Source: a virus
Virus record (IMG/VR): IMGVR_UViG_3300010883_000685
Location: 1 to 20,272 of that record
Length of the DNA: 20,272 nucleotides
Strand: one strand, 5' to 3'
How positions within the stretch are numbered: position 1 is the stretch's first letter; the number at the start of each line of letters is the position of its first letter. The notes beneath the pieces were generated by a model. That model saw nothing but the letters and a program-made list of their open reading frames with translations. It made no database searches and was not told where the DNA came from. The position numbers and the translations under genes were made by a program. Positions 1 to 8,048 of this stretch are shown here, piece after piece.

Positions 1-105
1 AGAAAACATGCTTCTGCTTGGTTAAATCAAGAGTGTTGGAATGATGAGGTTTGTATTGTAAGTGATGGCATAACTAATGGGAACTTAAAAGGGATGATTT
101 TATGA
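1..105 (+). CDS. C-terminal end of a probable phage replication protein (partial)
   Basis: The reading frame is open from the first base and stops with TGA at 103-105, giving 34 residues that begin RKHASAWLNQECW. A segment of the form H-x-x-x-W-L-N-Q-x-x-W near the C-terminus is typical of phage replication-initiation proteins of the O/DnaD-like, helix-turn-helix type, so this is probably the tail of such a protein. The stop overlaps the ATG of the primase-helicase (ATGA), which suggests translational coupling and fits a replication role. The N-terminal domains lie outside the window, so the family is inferred from a short segment only. Confidence 0.5.
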   Translation, partial: RKHASAWLNQECWNDEVCIVSDGITNGNLKGMIL

Positions 106-1781
106 CCTTTCATGATAATGGCATAACTATAAAAAAGAACTCAGGTCAAGTTAAAACAAAATGCCCTAAATGTTCTTACGATAGGAAAAAGAAATCAGAC
201 CCATGTTTATCAGTAAATATAGACGAAGGTGTTTGGAATTGCCACAACTGTGGATGGAAAGGAACTTTAAAACAAAATAATTATATGGAACAAACAGTGT
301 TCGTAAGACCTAAAAAAGTAAAAAAATTATCTAAGTATAGTGATGGAATGATAAAGTATTTTGCAAGCAGAGGTATTTCTGAAAAAACATTAATAGATAA
401 TAAAGTGGGAGAAGGTATGGAATATATGCCACAAGTTCAGTCTGAGAGAAATACAATACAATTTAATTACTATAAAGACTCGGAGCTTATTAATATTAAG
501 TATAGGGATGCTGAGAAGAACTTTAAGCTCGTTAAAGATGCTGAGAGGATTCTATATGGCTTAGACGATATAAAAGACTGTGAGGAGATTATAATTGTTG
601 AGGGCGAGGTGGATAAATTATCTTTTTATGAGTCAGGGTATAAGAATTGCGTATCAGTTCCAAATGGGGCTTCAAATTTAAAGTTAGAATATATAAAAGA
701 TTTACCTGATAATCTAAAAAAAGTTTATATAGCAACTGATAATGATGAGCCAGGCAGGAAGCTTGCTGAAGAATTATCAAGAAGAATAGGTAGGGATATT
801 TGTTATCGTGTTGATTTCCAAGAGTGTAAGGATGCTAATGAGGCTCTTGAACTTGATTTATCATTATTTATTAAAAATGCAAAAGCTTATCCATTACAAG
901 GGGTTTTAGGGGTAGATAGTTTTGATATTGATATTGATGATTTATATAAGAATGGACTACAGAGAGGAGATACTACTGGCCATGCAACATTTGATAATTT
1001 ATTTTCATTTACAACATCTCAATTAACGGTGATAACTGGTGTGCCTACTCATGGTAAAAGTAATTGGCTTGAACACATGTGTATTAAATTGGCAGCTAAT
1101 AGTGATTGGAAATTTGGGGTTTTTTCTCCTGAGCACTATCCCTTGCAGTTGCACTTCTCAGTTCTTGCAGAGAAGTTTATTGGGAAATCATTTAGAGATT
1201 TGAATAAATACGAAAGAATGTCAAGGGATGAACTTAATAAAGCTAAGAATTTTATATCAGAAAGTTTTAATTGGATTAGACCTGATGGAGATGTTTTTAC
1301 TATTGATGCTATACTTGAGTCAGCAGCAGGGTTAATTAAAAGGCATGGGATAAAAGGGCTTATTATTGACCCTTATAATAAGATTAGTGCTCCATTTGGT
1401 TCTCAGAGTGAAACGCAGTATATAAATGAGTTTTTAACTAAACTAACTATATTTAAACAAAAATATGATATTCATATATTTCTAGTTGCACATCCAAGAA
1501 AAATGCAAAAGAAAGATAATGGATTGTATGATGTACCTACCTTATATGATATTGCAGGGTCAGCTAACTTTTACAATCAAGTAGATAATGGTATAACCGT
1601 TTATAGAAATTTTGAAACAGGATTAAGCCATGTTTATGTGCAGAAGGTAAAGTTTAGGCATATAGGAGAGATAGGTGAGGCTGTATTCCAGTATAACATG
1701 CAAAACGGTAGATATAATGAACTTGGAGAATCGGTGGATAATAGTCCTTATAAAAAATACGATTATACGCTTGCTATTTAA
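102..1781 (+). CDS. Bifunctional DNA primase-helicase (T7 gp4 / Twinkle type)
   Basis: This 559-residue protein should both prime and unwind DNA at the phage replication fork. An N-terminal zinc-binding domain has C21-x2-C24 and C47-x2-C50. A TOPRIM primase core follows, with E167-G-E-x-D171 and D213-N-D215. A RecA-like DnaB-type helicase domain occupies about residues 285-535: Walker A G313-VPTHGK-S320, Walker B hydrophobics ending in D423, a sensor-type LVAH464, and K517/R519 near the position of the arginine finger. Domain order and length match T7 gp4 (about 566 aa). The ATG overlaps the upstream stop in ATGA, and the zinc ribbon begins 20 residues in, so the start is credible. It appears complete, with all key residues in place. 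Confidence 0.93.
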   Translation: MTFHDNGITIKKNSGQVKTKCPKCSYDRKKKSDPCLSVNIDEGVWNCHNCGWKGTLKQNNYMEQTVFVRPKKVKKLSKYSDGMIKYFASRGISEKTLIDNKVGEGMEYMPQVQSERNTIQFNYYKDSELINIKYRDAEKNFKLVKDAERILYGLDDIKDCEEIIIVEGEVDKLSFYESGYKNCVSVPNGASNLKLEYIKDLPDNLKKVYIATDNDEPGRKLAEELSRRIGRDICYRVDFQECKDANEALELDLSLFIKNAKAYPLQGVLGVDSFDIDIDDLYKNGLQRGDTTGHATFDNLFSFTTSQLTVITGVPTHGKSNWLEHMCIKLAANSDWKFGVFSPEHYPLQLHFSVLAEKFIGKSFRDLNKYERMSRDELNKAKNFISESFNWIRPDGDVFTIDAILESAAGLIKRHGIKGLIIDPYNKISAPFGSQSETQYINEFLTKLTIFKQKYDIHIFLVAHPRKMQKKDNGLYDVPTLYDIAGSANFYNQVDNGITVYRNFETGLSHVYVQKVKFRHIGEIGEAVFQYNMQNGRYNELGESVDNSPYKKYDYTLAI

Positions 1782-1803
1782 AATATTTTTTGTATAATTG
1801 CAA

Positions 1804-2007
1804 ATGTCAATATTAGATATTATAAGAAAAAGTCCCAACAGTAAAAGGAGGTGGATTGTTAAGTATGACTCTAAAGAAAGAATTAGAGAGGTTAAGCTTT
1901 TATATAATGACCACGAATACAGAGGGGAAAGAAAGAAACTGACTGATGAAGATTTAAGAACAATACTTGAATTAAATAAAAAAAATAAAAAAAAAGACAA
2001 TGAGTGA
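1804..2007 (+). CDS. Small basic protein of unknown function (67 aa)
   Basis: A short, highly charged protein. The preferred start is the ATG at 1804 (MSILDIIRKSP). An in-frame TTG two codons upstream (1798) would also work but is less likely. The N-terminal half contains RRWIVKYDSKERI and the C-terminus is very lysine-rich (ELNKKNKKKDNE), which may suit nucleic-acid contact, but no family is recognised. It lies 22 bases after the primase-helicase and overlaps the next gene by 8 bases, so it belongs to the same operon. Codon use and A/T richness match its neighbours. Confidence 0.6.
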   Translation: MSILDIIRKSPNSKRRWIVKYDSKERIREVKLLYNDHEYRGERKKLTDEDLRTILELNKKNKKKDNE

Positions 2008-2266
2008 TAAAGACGAATACTGGAAATCTCAACAAAAAGAGGGGGAAATTAGAGCCTTTGTTGACCTTAATGTAAATGGTAATGCAAAAGGAGGTACTTT
2101 TATTAAATCCCAATTAAAAGAGCATGTTGAAATGATAGAAAAAGATGGGATTCAAAGGGTTGTTGGTGTTGTTTATGATGGGTCTTACAATCTTGAAATC
2201 TTATTAAAACCAGTTATTGAAATTGAGACAGATAAAAACTTAAACGATAAAGGAGTTAGCGTATGA
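2000..2266 (+). CDS. Hypothetical protein (88 aa)
   Basis: Not recognised. The sequence is soluble and looks beta-rich: alternating hydrophobic strands near IRAFVDLNVNG, IQRVVGVVYDG and NLEILLKPVIEIE, with a central charged helix (QLKEHVEMIEKDG). There are no cysteines, membrane segments or obvious catalytic motifs. It starts inside the end of the previous gene (8-base overlap) and ends by overlapping the next ATG by 4 bases (ATGA), so translation is probably coupled through this part of the operon. A role in phage DNA metabolism is suggested only by position. Confidence 0.65.
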   Translation: MSDKDEYWKSQQKEGEIRAFVDLNVNGNAKGGTFIKSQLKEHVEMIEKDGIQRVVGVVYDGSYNLEILLKPVIEIETDKNLNDKGVSV

Positions 2267-2562
2267 CAGAGCATAATAAATATTACTATGAGAGAGATAG
2301 AAATGGATGTAACTATAAATTAACATCAACAACTATGGATGATTTCAGTGACAGTAGAGTGCCAGAATATTATAAGGGTAAAAACGGATATGAAGCTCGT
2401 AAGGTTTGCGATAACTTTAATCTTCCCTATCATCTTGCCACAGCTACCACTTACATTCTGCGAGCATATCATAAGCATGACACTCCTGTAGATTGTCTAA
2501 CTAAAGCTATAGCACACCTGGAGTTTGAATTAGAGAAAATAAAAGATGAAGGAAGAGAGTAA
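2263..2562 (+). CDS. DUF3310-type protein (T7 gp1.7-like nucleotide kinase family)
   Basis: Residues 36-95 fit the DUF3310 pattern: a YY-x-G stretch, a short linker, then LPYHLATATTYILRAYHK and a helix carrying LTKAIAHLEFELEK. In T7 this domain forms part of gp1.7, which has nucleotide (dGMP/dTMP) kinase activity, so a role in nucleotide metabolism is plausible. Many small DUF3310 phage proteins have no tested function, and no classical P-loop is visible here. A good Shine-Dalgarno-like AAAGGAG lies about 7 bases before the ATG, supporting the start despite the 4-base overlap with the previous gene. Confidence 0.72.
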   Translation: MTEHNKYYYERDRNGCNYKLTSTTMDDFSDSRVPEYYKGKNGYEARKVCDNFNLPYHLATATTYILRAYHKHDTPVDCLTKAIAHLEFELEKIKDEGRE

Positions 2563-2818
2563 GGAGGTTTCTTTTAATACAGGACAGTTTAACAGAGAAG
2601 AATTTGATAAGCACTTCATAAAAGATGATAACATAAAAAAGACATCTTGCTGTAACAGGGCTTGGTATAAAACCAAAAAACACTACAAATGCCCTGGATG
2701 CAAAGAGGTAGTGACCGAAGACATTATAGCTAGGGGTCTTATGCAGGGAATTAACAATATGATGACAGCTAAAGAAACAGAAGATAATGAAAAAACTAGA
2801 AATAACTCCAGTATCTAA
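2546..2818 (+). CDS. Small zinc-ribbon-like protein (90 aa)
   Basis: Cysteines at 35/36 and C49-P-G-C52, separated by a basic loop (NRAWYKTKKHYK), suggest a zinc-knuckle or zinc-ribbon fold that could bind nucleic acid or protein. Both flanks are charged and probably helical or disordered. The gene overlaps the DUF3310 gene by 17 bases and rusA by 32 bases. Such long overlaps are acceptable here because the zinc motif and open frame are intact and no other start lies near the beginning. No specific family is recognised. Confidence 0.6.
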   Translation: MKEESKEVSFNTGQFNREEFDKHFIKDDNIKKTSCCNRAWYKTKKHYKCPGCKEVVTEDIIARGLMQGINNMMTAKETEDNEKTRNNSSI

Positions 2819-3158
2819 ACCTCGTATGACCAGAAGTGATGCTTGGAAAAAAAGAAAATGCGTTACTAAATATTGGGATTTTAAAAAAGAATTGATTCGT
2901 TTATTTGGTCAAAACAATATAACAATCAATGAAACATTATATATAGAATTTCATCTTCCTATGCCTAAATCTTGGAGTAAGAAGAAAAAAGAGGAAAAAG
3001 CAAATGACTTCCACGACCAAAAACCAGATATAGATAATCTTATTAAAGCAGTCTTAGATGCTATTCTATCTGAGGATTGTAAGGTTCACAGTGTTCATGC
3101 AAGAAAGTTTTGGGCTGAAGAGGGTTCTATAGTGATATGGGATTCCCAGGAGTTCTAA
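2787..3158 (+). CDS. rusA: RusA-family Holliday-junction resolvase
   Basis: RusA enzymes are small dimeric endonucleases that resolve four-way junctions during phage recombination or before packaging. The 123-residue length is typical. The signature K79-PDIDNLIKAVLDAI contains metal-binding D81 and D83 (the D-x-D-N motif), and the acidic pair E96/D97 (LSEDCKV) supplies the third carboxylate. An early basic segment (KPRMTRSDAWKKRK) matches the family N-terminus. The gene closes the plus-strand replication module, and its last 32 bases are shared with the convergent gene on the other strand. All catalytic residues appear present. Confidence 0.9.
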   Translation: MKKLEITPVSKPRMTRSDAWKKRKCVTKYWDFKKELIRLFGQNNITINETLYIEFHLPMPKSWSKKKKEEKANDFHDQKPDIDNLIKAVLDAILSEDCKVHSVHARKFWAEEGSIVIWDSQEF

Positions 3159-3462
3159 TATTCCTACTTGGGTTGAATTTATCTCTTTGTTTGTAAACAA
3201 TATTCTTTGCTTGTTTTTCAGATATATCGTACTTTACAGATAAATCAATAAATGTATTTCCAACATGACCTCTATTTAGAACTATAAATTTATCAAAATC
3301 TTTTATCATCATGTAATTTCTTAAAACTTTAGGAGGAATACACCCATACTCTGAGAGATGGTATATCATATCTTTTAAAGTGAACTTCTCACCAAACCTT
3401 TTTGAGAGCTGCTCATATAGAGCTTCTCTAAATTCAAATACTATAGCTTGCTTGTTTGCCAT
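3127..3462 (-). CDS. Hypothetical protein with a C-terminal helix-turn-helix-like segment (111 aa)
   Basis: The last gene of the minus-strand block. Residues about 67-96 (NTFIDLSVKYDISEKQAKNI and following) have the spacing of a helix-turn-helix: an LSVKYDIS turn followed by a probable recognition helix with basic residues. The remainder is helical. This could be a small DNA-binding regulator, possibly Mor-like in outline, but the assignment is weak and no family is firmly recognised. It overlaps the 86-aa gene upstream by 22 bases, and its stop lies inside rusA on the opposite strand, so transcripts from the two operons would overlap. Confidence 0.6.
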   Translation of the reverse strand: MANKQAIVFEFREALYEQLSKRFGEKFTLKDMIYHLSEYGCIPPKVLRNYMMIKDFDKFIVLNRGHVGNTFIDLSVKYDISEKQAKNIVYKQRDKFNPSRNIRTPGNPISL

Positions 3463-3701
3463 TTTTTTATTAAATTATCCCATCCAACTTTAACATTACT
3501 AACGCAAGTTCCACATGTCCTTGCTGCTCTATTGCCTGCATGCTTACCACCTAAATAAGCACCATGCTTATCAAACAAATACATTAAAGCAGAAGACTTT
3601 TTATCTAAATCAGTTTCCGTCCTTGAGTTAATTGTCTCTAATGAAATCTTAACTTTTTCTAAAACATCTTCAGGAATATCTTTCCAAGAATCTACTACCA
3701 T
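3441..3701 (-). CDS. Hypothetical protein with CxxC motif (86 aa)
   Basis: A small soluble protein. The N-terminal half is acidic and helical (EDVLEKVKISLETIN). The C-terminal part has HAGNRAARTCGTCVSNV with C63-x2-C66 and nearby H49 and H54, which could bind a metal, then WDNLIKKW. I recognise no characterised family. It overlaps the 77-aa gene upstream by 7 bases and the 111-aa gene downstream by 22, so the three small genes behind the tape measure probably form one translationally linked cluster. A late or virion-associated role is suggested by position only. Confidence 0.6.
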   Translation of the reverse strand: MVVDSWKDIPEDVLEKVKISLETINSRTETDLDKKSSALMYLFDKHGAYLGGKHAGNRAARTCGTCVSNVKVGWDNLIKKWQTSKL

Positions 3702-3928
3702 AATCCTTTAGGGCACTCTATATACCATTCTTTAATTCTAGCTTTAGATTGTAAAAAACAACCACAATCCCCACATTTTTCTAATATTTTAAGATTAAAA
3801 GGTTTCTTATATTCTCCACAGGAATTAGAACGACATATATCTATTCTATCATTAAAAGTTTTATCTGTCGCCCTCTGGACTCCCTTTCCTGCAAAGTAAT
3901 TCCAAAATAATATAACAAGTGTTTTCAT
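3695..3928 (-). CDS. Small cysteine-rich zinc-binding protein (77 aa)
   Basis: The N-terminus (MKTLVILFWNYF) is hydrophobic. Residues 32-72 contain six cysteines: C32-x4-C37, C52-x2-C55-x-C57 and a C-terminal C72 in ECPKGLW. This arrangement (IC-x4-C, then CGDCGCFLQSKAR, then ECP-x-G-x-W at the very end) is a recurrent small zinc-ribbon protein in phage genomes; its function is not known to me. It sits 22 bases downstream of the tape-measure gene and overlaps the following gene by 7 bases. Confidence 0.68.
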   Translation of the reverse strand: MKTLVILFWNYFAGKGVQRATDKTFNDRIDICRSNSCGEYKKPFNLKILEKCGDCGCFLQSKARIKEWYIECPKGLW

Positions 3929-3932
3929 TCCG

Positions 3933-3950
3933 TAAAGTTACAAAACTTTA
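3933..3950. repeat. Short inverted repeat between tape measure and downstream gene
   Basis: TAAAGTT, four-base spacer, AACTTTA: a perfect 7-bp stem lying exactly in the 22-base gap after the tape-measure stop codon. It is entirely A/T rich apart from one G-C pair, and no T-run follows it on the minus strand, so it is unlikely to be an efficient terminator. It could slow RNA decay or mark a processing point, or be chance. Confidence 0.3.
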
Positions 3951-6900
3951 TTAAAGAATCGCTGACTGAAGTTCTAAGATATTAACATTTTCCTGTGTAC
4001 TACTTATATCTGCCTCAAGAACGGTAACTCTTTTATTGTTAACTCCCCCTATAACTTGACGGCCTAAAGCTTCAACAATAGTATTCATATTCCCTAATCC
4101 ACTTTCATTTATCATATTACTTGTTCCTGGCATAACACCCCCTTGCTGGAAGCTTTTACCACCACCTGCTACATTCATTTTACTTAGTTGTCCACGAAAC
4201 ATAGATGTTGACCTTTTATTAATAACAGCCTCACCACCCTCAAGTTCAACAACCCTTCCTCCTGCTCTAAACTTCTCACCTCCTTGTGCGTGACTGTTAC
4301 CCACAACCATACCTCCATCTGCAAATTTATCTATCAAACCTCCATCAGAAAATTTATCTAAAGAGCCTTCATTCGTAGAAGTAGGAGTTATCCCCCCTTT
4401 AGCCCCTACATATTTTTGAGAGGCGATAGCAGCGATTTGAGCAGCAACTAGTGTAGCCATAATAGGAGCAGCTACAACAACTCCAACCCCTGTTTGTGCT
4501 GCTGCCATAGTGATAGCCACAGCTCCATTAATTGCAGCCATTATGATTTGATTAATCTTATTCATCATAAACTGCTTCTTCTTAACTTTTGTAAGTTCAG
4601 CATCTCTTTTAGCATCATCAACCCTTTGTCTTTCAGCATATAATTCTCTAATATCTTCTTGAGCTTGAGCATTACCTTCGTTTTGAGCTAACTTTTCATC
4701 CATCTCATCAGTAAGGTCTTGCCTAACGACATCATGCCTTTCATTTATAGCTTGCATTTCCAAGGCAAATCTATTGTTTAAGAATGTTGCTAGTGCATCA
4801 AAAGCCATACTATAGTATTCTCCAACCTTTGCTATTTTATCAGCCTGTAACTGAGCATCAGCCATATCTGAGTTATTCTGTATAACATTTACAGCAGCCT
4901 GGTGTTCAAGTCTATTGTTTACAAGGGCTTTTTGAAGGTTTTTATCATTCGTAATTTTCCTTGCATCAAACTGCTTCTGAGTTATCTCTCCTGACATTAA
5001 AGATTCTACAAGATTATTGTGTATGTTGTTGTGATGCTCAAATGCCATACTTGACTTTCTATCCATTTCTGCTGCCTGAAACTGCATATCACCTTCTTCC
5101 ATAGCCTTCCTATTACCTCTTAGCTTATTCCATAAAGAGAAAAGCTTTAACTCTCCTGCCTCTGTAAAACCAACTACTGAATCCATAAATGATTTCTCAG
5201 CCTTAGCCTTATCAAGTGATTCTTTATTTTTAAGTGCTAATATTTTTCTTTGATAATCTTTCTCTAATTGTATCAGTAAAGAATTGTTAGTTTCTTTTTT
5301 AGCAACTTCTTCTGCTAGCATTTTAGTGATAAGCCTTCTTATCTTAGTCAGGTGCTCGGTTTTACCACTAATCACATCTTGATAATCTTGTGCATCTAAA
5401 TTCTGTATTACGGTATATTTATTTTTAGCACTCTTAATTGTTGCAGACAGCATTTTAGCATCAGAAGAAGTTTCAATAGATTCCATTCTCTGAATGTTTG
5501 TTGTCATTAATTTAATCTCCTCAGAATACCTTTTTGTCTCAACCTCAAGGTGTGTGCTAGCAGCAGCAGAAAGCCTTTGGAAGTTATCTATAATAACTTC
5601 ATCCATTATCTTAGCAAGAGCTTTATAATTTTCTTTTGTTTTATTTAGATAAGTGGCAGATATTACAGAAGGCCCTTTTAGAGATTTTCCACTAGTAGCC
5701 ATAGCTCCATCAAGGTCACTTACAAATTTTCTAAATTCAGAAAGTTCAATATTTATATCTTGAATACTTGCTGTTGTACCTGTTATTTTTTTTGCAAATT
5801 CTGGCCCAACAGTAACTAGAAAGTCTTCTGCCTCCTTAACACCACCTGCTGTTGTTTTACCAAATTCATCAACCTCAGTTGCTAATATGTGGTAATAATC
5901 AGATGTTAACTGTAGTTCTTGTAGTCTAGCTTCATGCCTAACCATCTCACTTTCCTTCTTGTCATCATTCATTTTACGAAAAAGCTGTAAATCCTTTGAG
6001 TATTGAAGATTTAACTGCTTTCTCATTGTTTGCCCATTTTTAAGCTGTAAGTTTTCGGCATCTCGGATAGCCATAATACTGTTTGTAACAGCCATAACAT
6101 GACCATTCAAATCGTTTTTAAGTTGATTTACAGTCCTACTAGAGTTTCTTATTCTATCGTTAGCCCACTTCTTATTATTCATAGCATCTATAAACTCCTG
6201 AGAGTTTCTATCGCCATTTGACTTCATAATATCCTCATTTTCTTGAACAATAACTCTGTTTTTTGCCACTGAAACTCTAATAAGGTCTTCCTCTATCGCT
6301 ATCTGCTGTTTTAGATTGTCCATTTTTTGCTTAACATTCTCAAGGTCTTCTGAGTTCATAGCATTTTTAAGTAGCTTTAACTGCTTGTTTGATGCCCTCT
6401 CTAAGTCAAGAAATTTTAAAAGGTCTGGGAAGTCATTAACAAATGCCCTCATTAATTCTGACCTATCTTTAGATGCTTCATTATGTCCAAATATATCTGA
6501 TAATGAATCTTGTAGGGCATCATTAAACCTTCTTTGAGCTTGTGCTGCCTCATCTGTTTCGTCTGCAAACATAACTAAGTATGTTACCACAGTAAGAACC
6601 CCCTGAGCTATAGCCCCCCAAGGAGTTGATGCCATTGTGACTTTTAATGCTTTTTGAGCCTTATCAGTAGCCCATGTACTTTTCGCAAAAGCCCACATAC
6701 CTCTACCTGCTGCAAAAAGCCCCTTAGTAAAATTCATTAACCCTACTCCAGCCAATCTAAGTGTTAACCCAATAAGTGCAGCTATAACTAAATTAATACC
6801 TGCTTGAAATAGTTTTAACTTACTCTGGCTTGCAGATAAATCCTGAACCCATCTAGTAAGAGTATATATAGTTGCTCTCAGTCCTTCATCAAAGTTTTCT

Positions 6901-8039
6901 CCCATAGCTATACCTAACCCCTCCATAGCAGATTTCATTAGGGTCATATCGCCCTGTAGTGTGTCTAATCTTATTGCAGCCATTCTTGATGTAGCTCCCT
7001 CTGCTTGGTTTAATAATTGAACAGCAGGCTCTAAGCTTTCTATACTATTCATTAAAGCTAAGAAAGCAGGTGCAGAACGCTTATCTAATAAATTAACAGC
7101 ATCTGTTAATCCAAAGCCCTCTTTTTTAAGCTCTTTCATCTTAGCAACCATGTCAGGCATATTATCAACAGTCCCTCCTAGTCTTTTAGAAAGTTTTGAA
7201 CTACTATCTCCTAATTTTAAAAATATATTTTTCAGAGCATTACCAGCTATAGAACCATGAAGACCGTTATCTGCTAATTTCATTAAAGCTGCTGATGTCT
7301 CTTCCATTGTAAAACCAGCAACCCTAGCTACTGGGGCAACAAACTTCATTGATTCTCTAAATCTTTCAAGATTTAAGGCAGAACTTGTAAAAGCAGCAGC
7401 CATTGAGTCTGTAACTCTTTGAGTTTGTTCTGCATCATAATTAAATGCTCTTAAAACAGACCCTGCCGTTTGTGCAGCTCCAGCTAAAGACTCTCCAGTA
7501 GCAGCAGCTAAATCAAGTGTTGCACTTTGAACCCTTCTTATTTCATCAGCAGTAAAACCTAAACGAGCAAATTCCTCTTGTAGTTCAGCAACCTGAGTAG
7601 CTGTAAAAACAGTTGTTCTACCTAATTTCTCAGCAGATTCCTTTAATCTATCAAACTGTTTACCTGTAGCACCTGATATGGCTTGCACAGCAGCCATCTT
7701 AGCCTCAAAGTCAGCAAATACCTTTATAGTACCCCTTATACCACCCACAATAGCTCTAACGGCAAACGCAGAGGCTATAGCGACTCCAGCAGACTTAAAT
7801 GTGGAAATCATCCTACTACCTGCACTATTCATTTTACCAGCAGCTCTAGTCGCACCACCCATACTTTTATTTAAAGTGCCAAATTGTTTTCCTAAAGTCC
7901 CTATTTGGGCTGTCTTAGCCTTATAGGCATCAGTATCTTTAGCAAGACCTTTTAGTTGTAGTCTTGCTTTTTTTAATTTTTTCTCTAAATCAATTAAACC
8001 TTTTAGGTCTGCTTTAAATTGGTATATTGTTGCACTCAT
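3951..8039 (-). CDS. Tail tape measure protein, TP901 family
   Basis: At 1362 residues this is a typical tape measure, which sets tail length and is ejected ahead of the DNA. Residues about 10-80 are helical and basic. Residues about 100-390 form the TP901-type core, with the characteristic FTMEETSAALMKLADNGLHG and IAGNALKNIFLKLG. Hydrophobic segments follow at about 410-445 and 472-492, then a long coiled-coil-rich region to about residue 1150, then a hydrophobic Ala-rich segment at roughly 1160-1205. The C-terminus has Gly-rich repeats (KFSDGG, KFADGG, FRAGG) and VELEGGEAVINKRST, a motif common near the end of Bacteroidetes-phage tape measures. It lies 9 bases after the hub gene. Its position downstream rather than upstream of the hub is unusual. 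Confidence 0.93.
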   Translation of the reverse strand: MSATIYQFKADLKGLIDLEKKLKKARLQLKGLAKDTDAYKAKTAQIGTLGKQFGTLNKSMGGATRAAGKMNSAGSRMISTFKSAGVAIASAFAVRAIVGGIRGTIKVFADFEAKMAAVQAISGATGKQFDRLKESAEKLGRTTVFTATQVAELQEEFARLGFTADEIRRVQSATLDLAAATGESLAGAAQTAGSVLRAFNYDAEQTQRVTDSMAAAFTSSALNLERFRESMKFVAPVARVAGFTMEETSAALMKLADNGLHGSIAGNALKNIFLKLGDSSSKLSKRLGGTVDNMPDMVAKMKELKKEGFGLTDAVNLLDKRSAPAFLALMNSIESLEPAVQLLNQAEGATSRMAAIRLDTLQGDMTLMKSAMEGLGIAMGENFDEGLRATIYTLTRWVQDLSASQSKLKLFQAGINLVIAALIGLTLRLAGVGLMNFTKGLFAAGRGMWAFAKSTWATDKAQKALKVTMASTPWGAIAQGVLTVVTYLVMFADETDEAAQAQRRFNDALQDSLSDIFGHNEASKDRSELMRAFVNDFPDLLKFLDLERASNKQLKLLKNAMNSEDLENVKQKMDNLKQQIAIEEDLIRVSVAKNRVIVQENEDIMKSNGDRNSQEFIDAMNNKKWANDRIRNSSRTVNQLKNDLNGHVMAVTNSIMAIRDAENLQLKNGQTMRKQLNLQYSKDLQLFRKMNDDKKESEMVRHEARLQELQLTSDYYHILATEVDEFGKTTAGGVKEAEDFLVTVGPEFAKKITGTTASIQDINIELSEFRKFVSDLDGAMATSGKSLKGPSVISATYLNKTKENYKALAKIMDEVIIDNFQRLSAAASTHLEVETKRYSEEIKLMTTNIQRMESIETSSDAKMLSATIKSAKNKYTVIQNLDAQDYQDVISGKTEHLTKIRRLITKMLAEEVAKKETNNSLLIQLEKDYQRKILALKNKESLDKAKAEKSFMDSVVGFTEAGELKLFSLWNKLRGNRKAMEEGDMQFQAAEMDRKSSMAFEHHNNIHNNLVESLMSGEITQKQFDARKITNDKNLQKALVNNRLEHQAAVNVIQNNSDMADAQLQADKIAKVGEYYSMAFDALATFLNNRFALEMQAINERHDVVRQDLTDEMDEKLAQNEGNAQAQEDIRELYAERQRVDDAKRDAELTKVKKKQFMMNKINQIIMAAINGAVAITMAAAQTGVGVVVAAPIMATLVAAQIAAIASQKYVGAKGGITPTSTNEGSLDKFSDGGLIDKFADGGMVVGNSHAQGGEKFRAGGRVVELEGGEAVINKRSTSMFRGQLSKMNVAGGGKSFQQGGVMPGTSNMINESGLGNMNTIVEALGRQVIGGVNNKRVTVLEADISSTQENVNILELQSAIL

Positions 8040-8048
8040 TATTAAATA

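Noticed and set aside
1771-1800. Promoter TTG-N19-TATAATTG after the primase-helicase
   Set aside because: One mismatch in the -7 box, and the start site would fall at or inside the ATG of the next gene, leaving no leader. Probably chance in A/T-rich DNA.
1623-2113. Minus-strand open frames over the primase-helicase end and small genes
   Set aside because: They are shadows of well-supported plus-strand genes, with low-complexity hydrophobic translations arising from A-rich codons.
3120-3175. Bidirectional terminator at the convergent junction
   Set aside because: Only an imperfect CCCA...TGGG pairing with mismatches is visible, and no T-run follows on either strand.
7678-7926. Ala/Pro-rich plus-strand frame inside the tape measure gene
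   Set aside because: It is the reverse of the Ala-rich N-terminal part of the tape measure and has no independent support.
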